From positions 57,041,340 to 57,105,339 of the forward strand of contig CM043942.1 in NCBI GenBank assembly GCA_014529385.2: 64,000 nt of DNA, written 5' to 3'. Under the pieces are notes generated by a model. The model had not been told where the DNA came from, made no database searches, and saw only the letters and a list, made by a program, of their open reading frames with translations. The stretch comes from Adiantum capillus-veneris (Eukaryota; Streptophyta; Polypodiopsida; Polypodiales; Pteridaceae). The position numbers and the translations under genes were made by a program. This document shows positions 42,707 through 53,548 of the stretch, in pieces; the first letter of the stretch is position 1; each line of letters starts with the position of its first letter.

Positions 42707-45072
42707 TGCTCGGGCTGCTTTGAAACGTATCGACAATGATCAAGCAAACACAACTATATATTTAAGAAAGAGAGAGAAAGGGAGAGGGGTGCTTGTTGCA
42801 TTAATACCTTCTTACGAATCTGTCATGACAAATCAAAGTGAGATTAGTATTTGTTCAACATAGCTTGCGTAAATTTCACCACAACACATCACAAAAAAAA
42901 CCACCCCAATCACTCTCTTAAAGCCAGGGGAGTCCTCTCCACCCTGTCGCCCTCTTACAGTATGTGGGATTTATGGCTAGATTGATGACAACACCAGAGA
43001 CAAGCTATCAAGAACTTAACAAAAAACACCAAGACACTTACGCATCATTGTTGTCCATTACTTCACGTTGGAAGGAAGACAAAGTATCCAAGCTTAGTCC
43101 AAATCCACCCTCCTTGATTCAGCAAATGTTGGGCTTACACTAGTAGGAGAAATGATAGATTTCCTACTCTCAATTGAATGATCACTCTCTCTCTTACAAT
43201 GGCATAGAGTTCCCTTGCTAATCCCCTATTACAACACATGCACATGCATAAGACAATGAGCTTCCACTCAAGAGCTCCTTCTAGAGAGGTTGAGCTTGGC
43301 TTCTCAAGCTATAGCATAGTGCTCTTGCTTATGGCTCCCCCCTTTTATGCTAGCTACACCCTCCTTTTATAGCAATTTTGAAGGCTAGGGTTACTCCTCT
43401 AACCATGGTTGGGTTAGATTTTCAGCAATTTATCTAATTTCTTTTGCTTGGAATTATCAAGAAGTTGGTGGGGAAAGAGAGAGGAGAGAAATGGAGGTGA
43501 TAGGACTTTTCATAGTGGGTTAGTGTTAGTAGAGTTAGTATTAATTTACAAATAGAATTGGATATTTACAATGGGAGTATCCATGTAGGATACAAATAAG
43601 GAAGAAAAACTCTTAAGAGGTAAGAAAAGGTGGATTTCTTGCAAGGTTGATGCTCCAAGTGTCTTGAGGAGGGCCAATTTTGACGCTTGTTGACGGTCCA
43701 CTAGCTTTGACGGTACATTTTTTCTCCACTCTTGACCTTCCTTGAGAGACAAGGTAATTGAAGCTGAGTAATCAACCACCATGATGCTGTCTTTAAAGAG
43801 AAGAGGCTGAATTTTGTGGTTTTTTGATAGATATGGGTAATTTGGAGGAGGAAAAATGAGACTAGGTGGTCAATTTTGGAATGGAATTGTGTGTGGGAGG
43901 TATGAGTTCACCATGGTTTCTCTTATTCTTCAAGGTTGAGGAGAAGGTGAGTAGTGTGCAGAGAAGAGTGGTGAGAGAGATGGGGATGATGAGTGGAGAA
44001 GTGTGTGTGAAAGAGGAAAATGATAAAGTGGAAGAGAGAGTGTGGCTGCATAGCATGGGAAAACTGGGGTCCACTAAAAACATCATAGCTCACAGCTCGT
44101 AGCTCAAAAAAATATGAAAAAATTTGAGGCAAAAGTTCAGCCCACAAGCTACAACTTTTGTTTGTATTACCTTTTCAAATTCGGAGAGCAAGTGAACTTT
44201 AAAAATTCAGCAAAACCGACCGTTTTTTTCCACTGCAAAGGTCCTTGTGGGGTCCTTCTTTGGATGATTCTTTTGAATACCTCCAAGAGTGAGCCCTCCA
44301 TAGTGCATGTATGCATGCCACCTACCCTTGACCTTATTTGGTAGGTCTATAATTGAAGATATTTTTGAGATTAGGATATAGTACAACTAAGAAAATCAAA
44401 TATTGAGGGGTCTAAAAAATATGTACATGTCAAATATAAATAATATAAGTGGAAAAAATATAAAGGGGTCAAAAGAAATCTCTCTCATTATGAGGCTACC
44501 ATAAAAAGATAAATATTTTTGGTGTTCTAATTTTTTAGAAAAAAACAAAATAGATGTAGGAAGGGAAAAATCAAAATAGTGAAAAAATATACACATAAAT
44601 AAAACTAGTTTTTTTGGATTTTTGTTGGGGTGGAGTTACACCAAATATAAGAGAAGCTTACATGAAAATATTTCTATATGGCATAAAGAGTATGAAAAAT
44701 GGTAAGAAAAAATTGTGGTAATGGTGAGGCAATGTACAGAGCATAAATAACACACACCTAGGTAGAAATATTTAAATAAATACCAAAATAATTATAAAAA
44801 AATCTTTTATTTAGGCCCTATATATAAAGAAATATTTACATACGCATGGGCCATAATATACTTATATTATTATTATTATTATTATTATTTTTGGCTCAAC
44901 GAGCCCAATGACTAGCTAATTGAGGGTTTTTTAAGAAGATATGGGAAAAGTCTCGTGACTCACGCACGCCTATGTACAGTGAAATGGTAGGGATAGCCAC
45001 AGTGTTTGGGTGATTTTGGTAGGGTGAGGTAACTCACTGTCGTAATTACAAAGAGCCGAAAAACGGCTATCA
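42417..45072 (-). repeat. 5' LTR of element E, lacking its last 8 bases
   Basis: Matches 30000-32666 but its left edge (42417, TCCGGGGCGGG) lacks the eight terminal bases TGAGGCGG and is fused to RNase H. The deletion therefore removed the LTR end, primer site, leader, gag, protease and RT of this unit. (GA)n at 42670-42702. Confidence 0.9.
43363..43372 (-). promoter_or_regulatory. TATA box in 5' LTR of E
   Basis: The minus strand reads CTATAAAAGG, also present in the other LTR at 30960-30969. Confidence 0.5.
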
Positions 45073-45076
45073 CTAG

Positions 45077-46232
45077 GAAGCTTGTAGCCCCGGCTCATTA
45101 ATTACAAAGTTATCTATGAAGTAGGAGTTACAATATTCTCGATTTATCAAAATAATAAATATTTTTACAATGATGAGAGCTCCAAAAAATGTTGTTCGAG
45201 CTAGATTTTAATGTCCGAGTTATGTTGCTGCTAGCATTCCCCCCCTCCTCGCCTGTGTTGTCCCTTGACACAACTTTATGGGCTGAGGTAGTCTTCAGGC
45301 TTACGAGACTGACAAGGCGGTCTTTGAGTGCTTGTAAAGCTTTCTCGTATCTGAGGCATCACTCTTTTTCTAGGACTTGCAAAAACTGCATGGTGATCTT
45401 ATTTTTTAGTTCTATGGCAAAGTAGCCGACGAACCTGGATGTCAAGTTATTGATTATTGGTCCAAAAATTTTAGTCCACCATGTAAAAAATCATGTATAG
45501 AAGGCTTCTTCAAAGGCGAGTATATTTCTTGATGGCAAGAACATACACCTTGTGTAGAAGCCATAGAGAACCTCCTCTGAAGGTTGTCCGCTCAAATCAT
45601 AGCAATGACATCCATGGTACTCCTGCCTGCTCCGGCTTATGAAATGCTTGAATACATGTACGCAGCATTTTGCAAATTTTATAGAGCATGGCACAGGAGA
45701 GGTCCGGTACACTCTTGAAAAAATTTATGACGCCCGTAAGGATTTTCACCATGTACTCCTCTGTGCTGACTTGACCCTACTCTGGAGCTTGCAGTTTGGG
45801 GTAGTTTAGCCAGGTTGGTCTTTTATTTGTTAGTGCTTCATGTGCTTGCCAAGTCCTTACTCTTGGTACAGGACAAAAGAAGGGTCTTTTTGAAGGTTTG
45901 CAGGTGCTCTTGTGAACAGAATCAGATACCTCGGATTCTTGTTCAACCAGCTCTTCCGCCACTTTGGGTGGTCATTTTTCTGCACCTTCTTGCTGCATCT
46001 CTTTAAATAGTCTCTCTTTCACCTGTAGCAGATCTACTTTGATCAAAGGGTATGGCAATACTTGTTGATGCCATTGTGCATTTATTTGGTTGGGAGTGAG
46101 TTGAGTGACATTGATAGAATGAAGAACTCTCAACTCCCAATCCATAGCTGCTTTCCACTCTACATCTACCTCCTTGATCATCTATTATTTTAATGCCTCC
46201 TCTTCAACTTTACATAGATTTACTATTGGCGT
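45077..46232 (-). pseudogene. Unrecognised coding relic
   Basis: On the minus strand, frames at 45972-46181, 45777-45962 and 45491-45712 follow one another and could be pieces of one decayed protein. They include WKAAMDWELRVLHS, QWHQQVLPYP, WLNYPKLQAPE and a cysteine-containing stretch. I do not recognise the family. It lies between two retroelements and may be host or retroelement sequence. Confidence 0.3.
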
Positions 46233-47381
46233 TGTCGTGCAACTCCACTCACATGCAAAGAAAGATACCAGAAAAATGCACATTAAGTTTGTTTGAAGCT
46301 TATATGTTTAATGAACAGTGATTAAGGGTTGGTTGCAAGTCGAGTTCAAATGCGGCTGAAAGGGCCAAACATGCCTTAATGATGCTAAAAAGTGTTATGC
46401 TTGAAGTGAACACGGATGGGGTATTGTGCTATTAAAATGCAGTGCTCGATGTGCTCTACCGGCCTGTCTTTACGGCTCGTCGATTGGAGCTACGATGAAG
46501 AAGTTATGGCAGTTTAAAGTTAAAGTCGATTGCAGATCCGTGCCAGATTTGGCAACAGCAGCAGCTGGCAGAATAAAAATGAAATGAATGCATCGGGCTG
46601 AGGTGCTCACTTTGTGGAGGACCCATTAGCGACGTCGCTAATGGGTGCCTAGCTAAATTTAGCAAGACGGGACATGCATCCATAAAAAGAACAAACCTGT
46701 GGTTTGTTGGGATTTTTTCACCTCATCATCGGAAGGGCTCCTCCTAAGCTCCATACCCTTAAGCTCTTGATAATTCCGAAGCACCTAATCTCCTCCTCAT
46801 AAGCGGGGATATTCTTAAGCTTCTCCTTCGAATCTTCCAGCTTGCTTAATCCTCGTAATCTTAAACCCCTTCATAAGCCATAATCCAAAGCTCTTAAGCT
46901 ATCAAGAGCGGAGTTAACCCTCAAGCTTAGTTTTTTTTTAACCTCTCTTATCTAATCTATCACCATAAGCTAAGCCTAATCGAGTTTCTATCTCTAAACC
47001 AAGCCTAATCTTCTAAGCTTTCATTACCCGAGTCTAAGCTCTCTTAAGCCGTCTTAAACCTTCCCTAAGCCTCATTAGCCATTCGAAATCTGCTCGAAGC
47101 TTATTAACCATTCGAATCGAGGAGCATAAGGCAAAGTAAGCAGAATTCAATCAATTTCTTGTTTAAGCACTGATTTAAGCCAGATTTTTCCTTGTAAGAG
47201 CATTTAATCTTCCAAGGGATTGATTAATCATGGATTTTGTCGATTATTGGAAATTAGACGAAACTACTTGTTTTGAATATGTTGTCGGTAATTGCATATG
47301 CTACACCTTGTTTCGCGCACCTCTCACAGCCAAGGGCTTGGTGCCTTCCCGGCTCACCTTTTGCACATTTATCCCCCGACA
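46233..47381 (+). repeat. Left LTR of element C
   Basis: 1,149 bases matching 62812-63981. Contains a perfect 26-base palindrome at 46621-46646 (arm ACCCATTAGCGAC). From about 46735 to 47130, TAAGC/CTTAAGCT words recur every 15-25 bases. Confidence 0.9.
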
Positions 47382-47385
47382 TTCT

Positions 47386-47400
47386 TGGTGAACCCGACGC
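47386..47400 (+). other. Primer-binding-site candidate of element C
   Basis: TGGTGAACCCGACGC starts five bases after the LTR. It begins with TGG as required for a tRNA 3' CCA. The tRNA is not identified. Confidence 0.5.
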
Positions 47401-47437
47401 GCGAAACGAGCCGGGGTGAGCAATGTGGTGAAGAAGG

Positions 47438-48480
47438 ATGTCGACACCGTCAGAGGCTGCCATGCAACAAATGATGCAGCAGTTTGTTGCTTACATGCAA
47501 CAACAGCAGGCTGCCCAAAGCAGTACAATTTGCAAGAGAGGATCCGTAAAGCTCGGCACTCAAGTTACCGAGAAATTGCATCGATTTGAAGGTCGGGATA
47601 TTAACAAATTCTGCAATATCTATGAACAGGCAATGGAAGAGAATGGAATTGATGATGTGAACGCAGTAGAAGGGGTTCCATTTGATTGCTCAGTCGGAAA
47701 CTTAGAGTCAAATTAAATAAATTCAGGTGCTTCAAGGCCCGAATTGGCGGATTTCAAGAAGGCACTTCAAGAGGAATACTTCTTGGAGGATTCTCAAAGA
47801 GTAACCAGGCAAGGTTCATAAAGTGGGTGCAAAAGAAGAACAAAAATCTGTCTGCATGAGAGTTATTATGGGAATTTGAGAAGAAATTCGAGCAATTGTC
47901 CTTGATAGAGCAACGTTCAATGAGGGATCAGAAGGTTGAGCTGTTCATCCAGGCTACTGATCCTTGACTTCAGGAGAGTTTAGTGCAATTGCTAGAGGAT
48001 GCAAGTTGGAGAATGGGGCTTAACATCTGACTAGAAGGTAGTCACCAAGCAGTCAACATGATCATGAAACAAACGGACAGATAAGAGTCGACAAGATCAT
48101 CGTGGCTGACATCATCGATGTTGCGGAGGAGGAACTAAAGAGAAAACAACCTCTGCAATACCCAGAGTGCAGGAGCCAGTCTTGACAAATTGATTAAAGG
48201 TATTCAAGAATTGAATTGATTTTAAAGCTGTTAAATTGATGGTCTAGCTGCAAAAGGGTCACATCGAAGCCTTGGCAGCAACCACCATGCAAAGGCTGGG
48301 ACCAATGCATGTGGTGTGACAGTGAAGACCACAAGTATGTTAAGGAATGTGATGATTTTGACGAAGCATATAAAAATAATGTGGTGTTAGGAAGGACAAG
48401 AAGATACACCTTAGGGCAACATGTGAGATGCTCCACCTGAACTTTGGTAGGGGCGGCATGAAGAGATAGTTGATGAGATT
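47438..48480 (+). pseudogene. Gag of element C, decayed
   Basis: The ATG at 47438 opens 92 codons with a Gln-rich start and KLHRFEGRDINKFCNIYEQ. Sense then continues in shifting frames: ADFKKALQEEYFLEDSQRVTR, WEFEKKFEQLSLIEQRSMRDQKVELF. It ends with a knuckle C-MW-C-DSED-H-KYVKE-C at 48306-48350. Several stops and frameshifts make it non-functional. Capsid function is inferred from position and knuckle. Confidence 0.65.
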
Positions 48481-49290
48481 CAGCATAATGTTTCTCTTGA
48501 GGAGGAAACTACATATGGGGTGCAAGTCTGCGGGAAGGGTGATGAAGATGTTTTAGTGCAGGTACCAAGGGTCAATTATGGCCTTATGCTTTGAAGACAG
48601 CAAAAACTGGACAGGTAACTTATGGGAAGCTGTGCAGCAAGAGGAATTCAATTCGAGAAACCAAGGGGTGGACTAATCCAATGGATTCCCTCTCGGTGTA
48701 TGTGTTCATTGCGAAGTCTCAAGCTAATGAGGCTATGGTGGAGGAAAAGCGGAAAAGAGATGAAGAAGCTCTTGGGACATCGAAGAGGACAACGAGGTTC
48801 AACAGCAAGAAAGAAGAAAGTCCTGCTCCAAAGCCCACTCCTGAAGTGGTGATGGAGGAGGCACCTAAGGACAAAAAGCAAAGAAAACCCAAGGGGCCCT
48901 CTTATAAGTTCAAGTCTGACATTGAATATAGCTACAGATTAAGAAAGTCTTTGAAGAGTGAATTCTGAATAGCAAGGTGGAGCTCACATTGGGTGATTAT
49001 ATTGGGGATTTCAAACGTGAGTTTCATGAGGAGATAATAGATATCATCAAAAGGAAGCAGCAGATACCAAGTGAACAAGAGCCGGAGTTAGTGAAGAGCC
49101 AGGCGGTACGCCACATTTGAAGCAATTCTAGACGACTATGAAGAGTATTTGGCGAATCTTGAAGAAGAAGAAGAAGAGTCGAGGTCTGTGGTGGTGTCAA
49201 ATCCAACCTTACCTAAGGTAAGGCATGTTCATTTCATGAAGAGGACGATAGTGAAGCGCATTACCAAGGAGTCATTTCAATGACTCATTG
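48481..49290 (+). pseudogene. Gag-protease linker of element C
   Basis: A 125-codon frame at 48591-48968 reads Lys/Glu-rich sequence (RKRDEEALGTSKRTTRF, PKDKKQRKPKGPSYKFKSD), then continues out of frame (VELTLGDYIGDFKREF). This is the charged linker expected before protease. No enzyme motif. Confidence 0.5.
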
Positions 49291-49299
49291 GGCAAGAGG

Positions 49300-49776
49300 A
49301 ACAACGAAATTGTTGTAAAGCTAGGCGACATTGAAGAACCGGTCTTAGCACTCATAGATCATGGATCGGAGATCAATTTGATGGCTAAAATCTTGCCACA
49401 CAAAAGGGAAAAATGGCCTATTGATGTGGACCATGGTTGGCGGATTTGAGCTGCCAATTGCTTCCAGGCGACCTCTATGGTTGCATGTGCAATGTTAAGG
49501 TTAATTGTAGGGGATGTCTGTGATGAGCAAAACTTATTTATACAGGAGCATTCCTCTTATCCTTTAATTTTGGGGCAACCATACATTACGGCTGTGCGAA
49601 TGGAAACCAAAGTGATGGATGATGGCTCGGCCTATGCCAGGGTTCGGAGCCATGATGGTAAGAAAGCAGTGCAATTCTTGACTGTATGTGTTGACCATGC
49701 TAGGAATAAGGACAGTCTACGTGATCATCCAATGCCAAAGATACACAAGGAGTTTAGAGAACACAGGTTTGCATAG
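49300..49776 (+). pseudogene. Aspartic protease of element C
   Basis: EEPVLALIDHGSEINLM (about 49333-49383) gives the active site D-H-G where D-S/T-G is usual. It is followed by a frame change near 49440. The open part 49477-49776 holds YPLILGQPYITAV, the closing block (normally ILGRP). A processing role is inferred. Confidence 0.7.
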
Positions 49777-50370
49777 GATTTTCTAGGAGTCCATTAATGG
49801 TGTACAATTGAGGAGAAGTTCTCGCAAAGAGAAGCTTTCTCTTCAGGGTTTTTGGGGTTAACATCTGAAGGTTCAGTCTCTTTTAGAAAATTTAATGATT
49901 TGCCGAAGTGAGAAAAATAGTATGTTTCAGGTATTCAAAGTGAATTGCAGGGTTGTGATGTGCTTGAATCTAATGATGTGATTTCAGGAGTCTTTAAAGA
50001 GGTATCTTATGAAGATACTATGTCAGTGCTTGAAGAGATCAGGAAAAAAAAGGTTACAAAGTGGAACTGAAGTAGTCAAGGTCCATTCAATAGACATGTA
50101 TGATGAGTTAAGTTTATATAAAGCACTTATGCATATTGAAGATGATTTAGGTGAAACTGTTGAAGCGCAGGTAGAGACCAAATACAAGACTATTGCAAAC
50201 AAAGTGAGGCCAGTGGCTACACTTCTGCCAGTTGGAAGTGATGGGATGATCAAGAGGCTTCTCGACAGCCTATACTCAGAAATCCAATTAACATAGGGCA
50301 TAAGTTTACTAAGGAGACACTGCAGCAGCAGCTGAAGGTTGGAGAAGACGGTTTCCTCAATGAAAAGGAG
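49777..50370 (+). other. Degraded segment between protease and RT of element C
   Basis: An open 95-codon frame at 50009-50296 (SIDMYDELSLYKALMHIEDD, KTIANKVRPVATLLP) fits the linker normally found just before RT. No motif to name. Confidence 0.45.
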
Positions 50371-50375
50371 ATCCA

Positions 50376-51140
50376 ATGTTTTCAAGGTATGCTCAAAAAC
50401 ATGGTAAAGCTTTTGCTTTTGAGCCAACTGAGATAGGGTGTGTGGATGTGAGTGTTGTTTCACCAATGGTTATTTTCACTATTCCACACATGCCATGGAG
50501 CTTGCGTCCTATTCCAGTTCCTAAAGCTCACTTGCCAAAGCTCATCAATTTGCTTAATGAAAAGATCCAAATGGGAGTTTTGGAGCCGTCATGTGCTCCA
50601 TATTCTAATCGATGGTTTACTGTTTCGAAGAAAAATGGTACATTAAGATTCATTCAGGATATGCAACCAGTTAACAAAGTAACAATCCGCATGTGGGTAA
50701 TGGCCCAATTGTGGATAAATTTGTTGAGGCCTTTGCAGGTAGATCTATTAACTCCATGGCGGATCTTTATTCAGGATATGATCAATTCCAATTAGCTTGG
50801 GAGAGCAGGGATCTTACTACAATGCGTAATCCTCTTGGTTTGGTAAGGATGTGCACTCTGCCACAAGGTGCTACTAATTCAGTAGCTCATATGATGAACG
50901 GCATGAATAAGGTATTAAGGGACTTTATCCCACATGTTACCATGCCTGTCATTGATGATCTACCAATTAAGGGCTGTGAAGAAGGCTCAAAAGATGAAGC
51001 AAAAGACTAGAGGGGGTGCAGACAATTTGTTGCTCAACATATTGTTGACTATGATGCTATATTATCAAGGCTTGAAGAAGTTAACTTAACACTTTTAGGT
51101 CAAAAATCAACTTTTGGAGCTAAGGAGTCTTAATTGTGGG
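50376..51140 (+). pseudogene. Reverse transcriptase of element C, frameshifted
   Basis: Frame 50376-50795 gives PIPVPKAHLPKLINLLNEKIQMGVLEPS and KKNGTLRFIQDMQPVN. Frame 50693-51010 gives MADLYSGYDQFQLAWESRDLTTM, PLGLVRMCTLPQGATNSVAHMMNGMNKVLRDFIPH and the catalytic box VIDDLPIKG. All RT blocks are in order, with at least one frame change near 50690 and a stop after 51007. The box is V-I-D-D where F/Y-x-D-D is common. Confidence 0.85.
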
Positions 51141-51179
51141 ACATATGTGTAGTTCTGAAGGAAGAAGGCCAAGTCCAAC

Positions 51180-51867
51180 AAAAGTTGAAGCAATCCAAAA
51201 GATGAAGGATACATGTTCTTCAGTTACTGAGGTTCGTCGATTCTTAGGGCATGTGTTGTTCTATCGTGATTTGGTGCCACACTTTGCCCATGTTGCAGAG
51301 GTGCTGTAATCATTTGCTACGGAAAGGTAAGAGGTTTGTATTTTGAATAAGTTTCACAAACAAGCTATTAAGAAATTAAAGAAGATGCTTCTTGAGGCTC
51401 CGACCTTGAGGAAAGTTGATTATAAATGTGACAGGCCAGTTATTTTAACAGTTGACACTAGCCCGAAAGGTATTGGATGGGCTATAGGTCAGGATGATAT
51501 TGAAGGACAAAGGTATGCAGTGAGATTTGGAGCCAAGGTGCTCAATTATTGTCAATGAGGATATCCGCAGGTTAAGAGGGCACTTTGGGGCGTTGCTACT
51601 GCTCTAAGGACCGATAAAGAATACTTTAGTGGAGCTTCCGTTGTGGTAGAGACAAATTGCTTGCCACTGATAGGGATGATTGCAAATTGCTCTACTCCGG
51701 ACATTTCCATGCTACGATGGATAGCGTATATCAAGTCTCTTACCCTGAATTTTGTCATATTGTAGGTAGAGATAAGCCTGTTGTAGATATGTTATCAAGA
51801 GCCAGGTTTGAAGATGAAGAAGAGATGCTAACCACGAGTGATGATGTTGACTTGACGTTCTACACGT
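51180..51867 (+). pseudogene. RT connection and RNase H of element C, cut by element B
   Basis: KVEAIQKMKD and VRRFLGH-like words mark the connection. Frame 51343-51558 reads ILTVDTSPKGIGWAIGQDD, an RNase H start with its aspartate. After a stop, sense goes on (GYPQVKRALWGVATALRTDKEYFSGASVVVETNC). The RNase H end VGRDKPVVDMLSRARFEDEEE lies before 51850. Element B begins at 51868. Frame breaks make it inactive. Confidence 0.8.
51864..51867 (+). other. Target duplication ACGT of element B (left)
   Basis: ACGT, repeated at 61319-61322 directly after the second LTR of element B. Confidence 0.75.
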
Positions 51868-52074
51868 TGTTGGGCGCATTTTTGACACCCCTTTTTTTGT
51901 AAATTTGTACATATGGACATGACGCCCGATGTCAAAAGGGCGTGTGGACTTTCTTTTGTGGGTTTTTTAGCTTGCTTTAGCAAGCACATGTACATGCACT
52001 GCAAGTCGCTAGTCTAGTGACAGCTATCGGGCTACTGTAAGTGCCCGTGAGTGAGTTTTTTGAAGTGAGCCTTG

Positions 52075-52082
52075 TATATAAC
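52075..52082 (+). promoter_or_regulatory. TATA box in left LTR of B
   Basis: TATATAAC, also at about 60656-60663 in the right LTR. Confidence 0.4.
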
Positions 52083-52208
52083 TAAAACTCATGTACAAAC
52101 TTTAAAAAGTTCATCCAAACATCAGAAATTTGCAGGTTTTAGCTCGTTGTGTCTCCTTGGTGCTCTTGGATGCAGTTTTTTTGCCCCGACTAGCCTTCTC
52201 TACGTGTA

Positions 52209-52495
52209 GGGTGAAATCATGTTAACCTGTCATGATTTTTCATGTCTCGGACAATGCTAACTAGCACAATTTTGACATATGCTAACTAGTACAATAACTT
52301 GAGCTACATCTCCAAGATCTATGACATGATATATCAATAGAAAGCACTTGAAACAAGTAATCCAAATGTACAACCTCCGACAAATTTTGATATTATTTGT
52401 AAAAAAATTTACCGGACTCCCAATGTTTCGAAGATGTGCTAACTTGAAACTGCTAACTAGCACAAAAAGCGTGACAGGTTAACATGCTTTCACCC
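52209..52495 (+). mobile_element. 287-bp MITE in the left LTR of element B
   Basis: Terminal inverted repeats begin GGGTGAAATCATGTTAACCT on the left and GGGTGAAAGCATGTTAACCT on the right strand, extending to about 32 bases with a few mismatches. TGTA flanks both sides (52205-52208 and 52496-52499). The right LTR of element B lacks the insertion and shows the empty site CGTGTAGTCGTG. No transposase, so non-autonomous. The superfamily cannot be fixed from a 4-bp TGTA duplication alone. Confidence 0.88.
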
Positions 52496-53043
52496 TGTAG
52501 TTGTGTTGGGACAGCTTTTTGTTCTCGTCAATTTTGCTCATGGAGGCATATGGAGTCAATTTTGGTTATCTTCAGATTTCTCGCCATTCATTTTTCAATA
52601 TTTTTTTCAAGCTTTAAAGTGCCCCAATTGGAGTTGTTCTCTTCAGGTTACGACTAGTTCTCTGCAGGGTTATGGCTATAGGGTTATGGCTATGGCAACC
52701 TAGTGGCAAATTGTGTGTAGACAGATTCGGAGGGAATGTATCTACGAATTGTGGAATTGATGTTGAAGTTATGGGTTTGTGATGTTTGATTGTGAAAGGA
52801 GAGGCTCTCGTCTTCATCTGCATTGGTCGGCGTGTGCTTTAAATCCGTGCTTTGACAGGGTTTTGCTCCTAAGTGACATTGGGTGGGCGACGGCTAGTAA
52901 ATTCCCAAGGGTCTACTCCTATTGGATTGGTGGTGTTTCAAAAATATTTTGCAAAGATTTTGGTGTCCTGTAGTTCTCTTTCAACGCTCTTGGGTGACAT
53001 CACTATAGAGGTGTTTCAGTTTGCTTGTTTCCCAACAGTGTTT

Positions 53044-53057
53044 TGGTGCCCGCCACC
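53044..53057 (+). other. Primer-binding-site candidate of element B
   Basis: TGGTGCCCGCCACC, six bases after the LTR, similar to that of element A. Confidence 0.55.
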
Positions 53058-53101
53058 AAGGAATCGCTTCAAGTTACCTTCAGTTTACAGATTTTGAAGA
53101 C

Positions 53102-53548
53102 ATGGCATTTAATTTTCCGGAGTTTAATGGAAAATCAAATGAAAGTTCCAAAGCTTTCATTGAGAGAATGGAGTTTGCTTGCCTTCTTGCTGACAAGCAA
53201 GACCTAGAGTTGGTGTTGCGAATCTTCTATTTGTGTTTGAAGGGAGATACTAGGGAATGGTTGGAAGGCTACGAAAACGAGCTAAAATCAGCCCAACCTC
53301 CTCAAGTTATGACTTATGAAATGGTAAGTCATGCTTTTCTTACACACTTTCAACAGGAGGAAGACCCACAAAAGGTATGGCAGTCTATTCAAGGCTTAGT
53401 ACAAGGTGAAGGCCAAACCATAGAAGACTTTGTCAAGGCATTCAATGCATTATGGACAAAGTGGTGTACATCTTTCGGGGCTAAAATTCCGCTAGCCATG
53501 TTGAAGAAGGACAGGTTTCTTGCAAGTTTGAGGAGTAACTATGCTTGA
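53102..53548 (+). CDS. Gag N-terminal part of element B
   Basis: 149 codons from ATG. FPEFNGKSNESSKAFIERME, LVLRIFYLCLKGDTREWLEGY and HFQQEEDPQKVWQSIQGL match the capsid domain of gypsy gags. Leader from the primer site is only about 45 bases. A TGA at 53546 is caused by a one- or two-base frameshift, since capsid sense continues at once in another frame (KVELNKQPRTFEEVVEIAKNKEW). It would form the particle shell. Confidence 0.8.
   Translation: MAFNFPEFNGKSNESSKAFIERMEFACLLADKQDLELVLRIFYLCLKGDTREWLEGYENELKSAQPPQVMTYEMVSHAFLTHFQQEEDPQKVWQSIQGLVQGEGQTIEDFVKAFNALWTKWCTSFGAKIPLAMLKKDRFLASLRSNYA

Larger units (their letters stand above)
30000..45072 (-). mobile_element. Element E: composite Tat-like gypsy element with three tandem internal regions
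   Basis: Outer LTRs are 30000-32666 and 42417-45072, with CTAG at 29996-29999 and 45073-45076. Reading the minus strand from the right: LTR; aRNase H plus integrase; polypurine tract; 243-bp LTR stub; gag, protease, RT and both RNase H domains, integrase; polypurine tract; 243-bp LTR stub; gag, protease, RT fused to integrase C-terminus; polypurine tract; LTR. The two stub/gag junctions (35580/35581 and 40646/40647) are identical, so a unit of 5,066 bases has been tandemly duplicated. No unit is complete: gag N-termini, primer site and leader are all missing. Confidence 0.88.
51868..53037 (+). repeat. Left LTR of element B, carrying a MITE
   Basis: 1,170 bases. It is longer than its partner chiefly because of the MITE at 52209-52495 and a 38-base stretch near 52018 that the right LTR has lost. 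TATA-like TATATAAC at 52075-52082. A short phrase GGTTATGGCTATAG is doubled near 52665. Confidence 0.88.
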
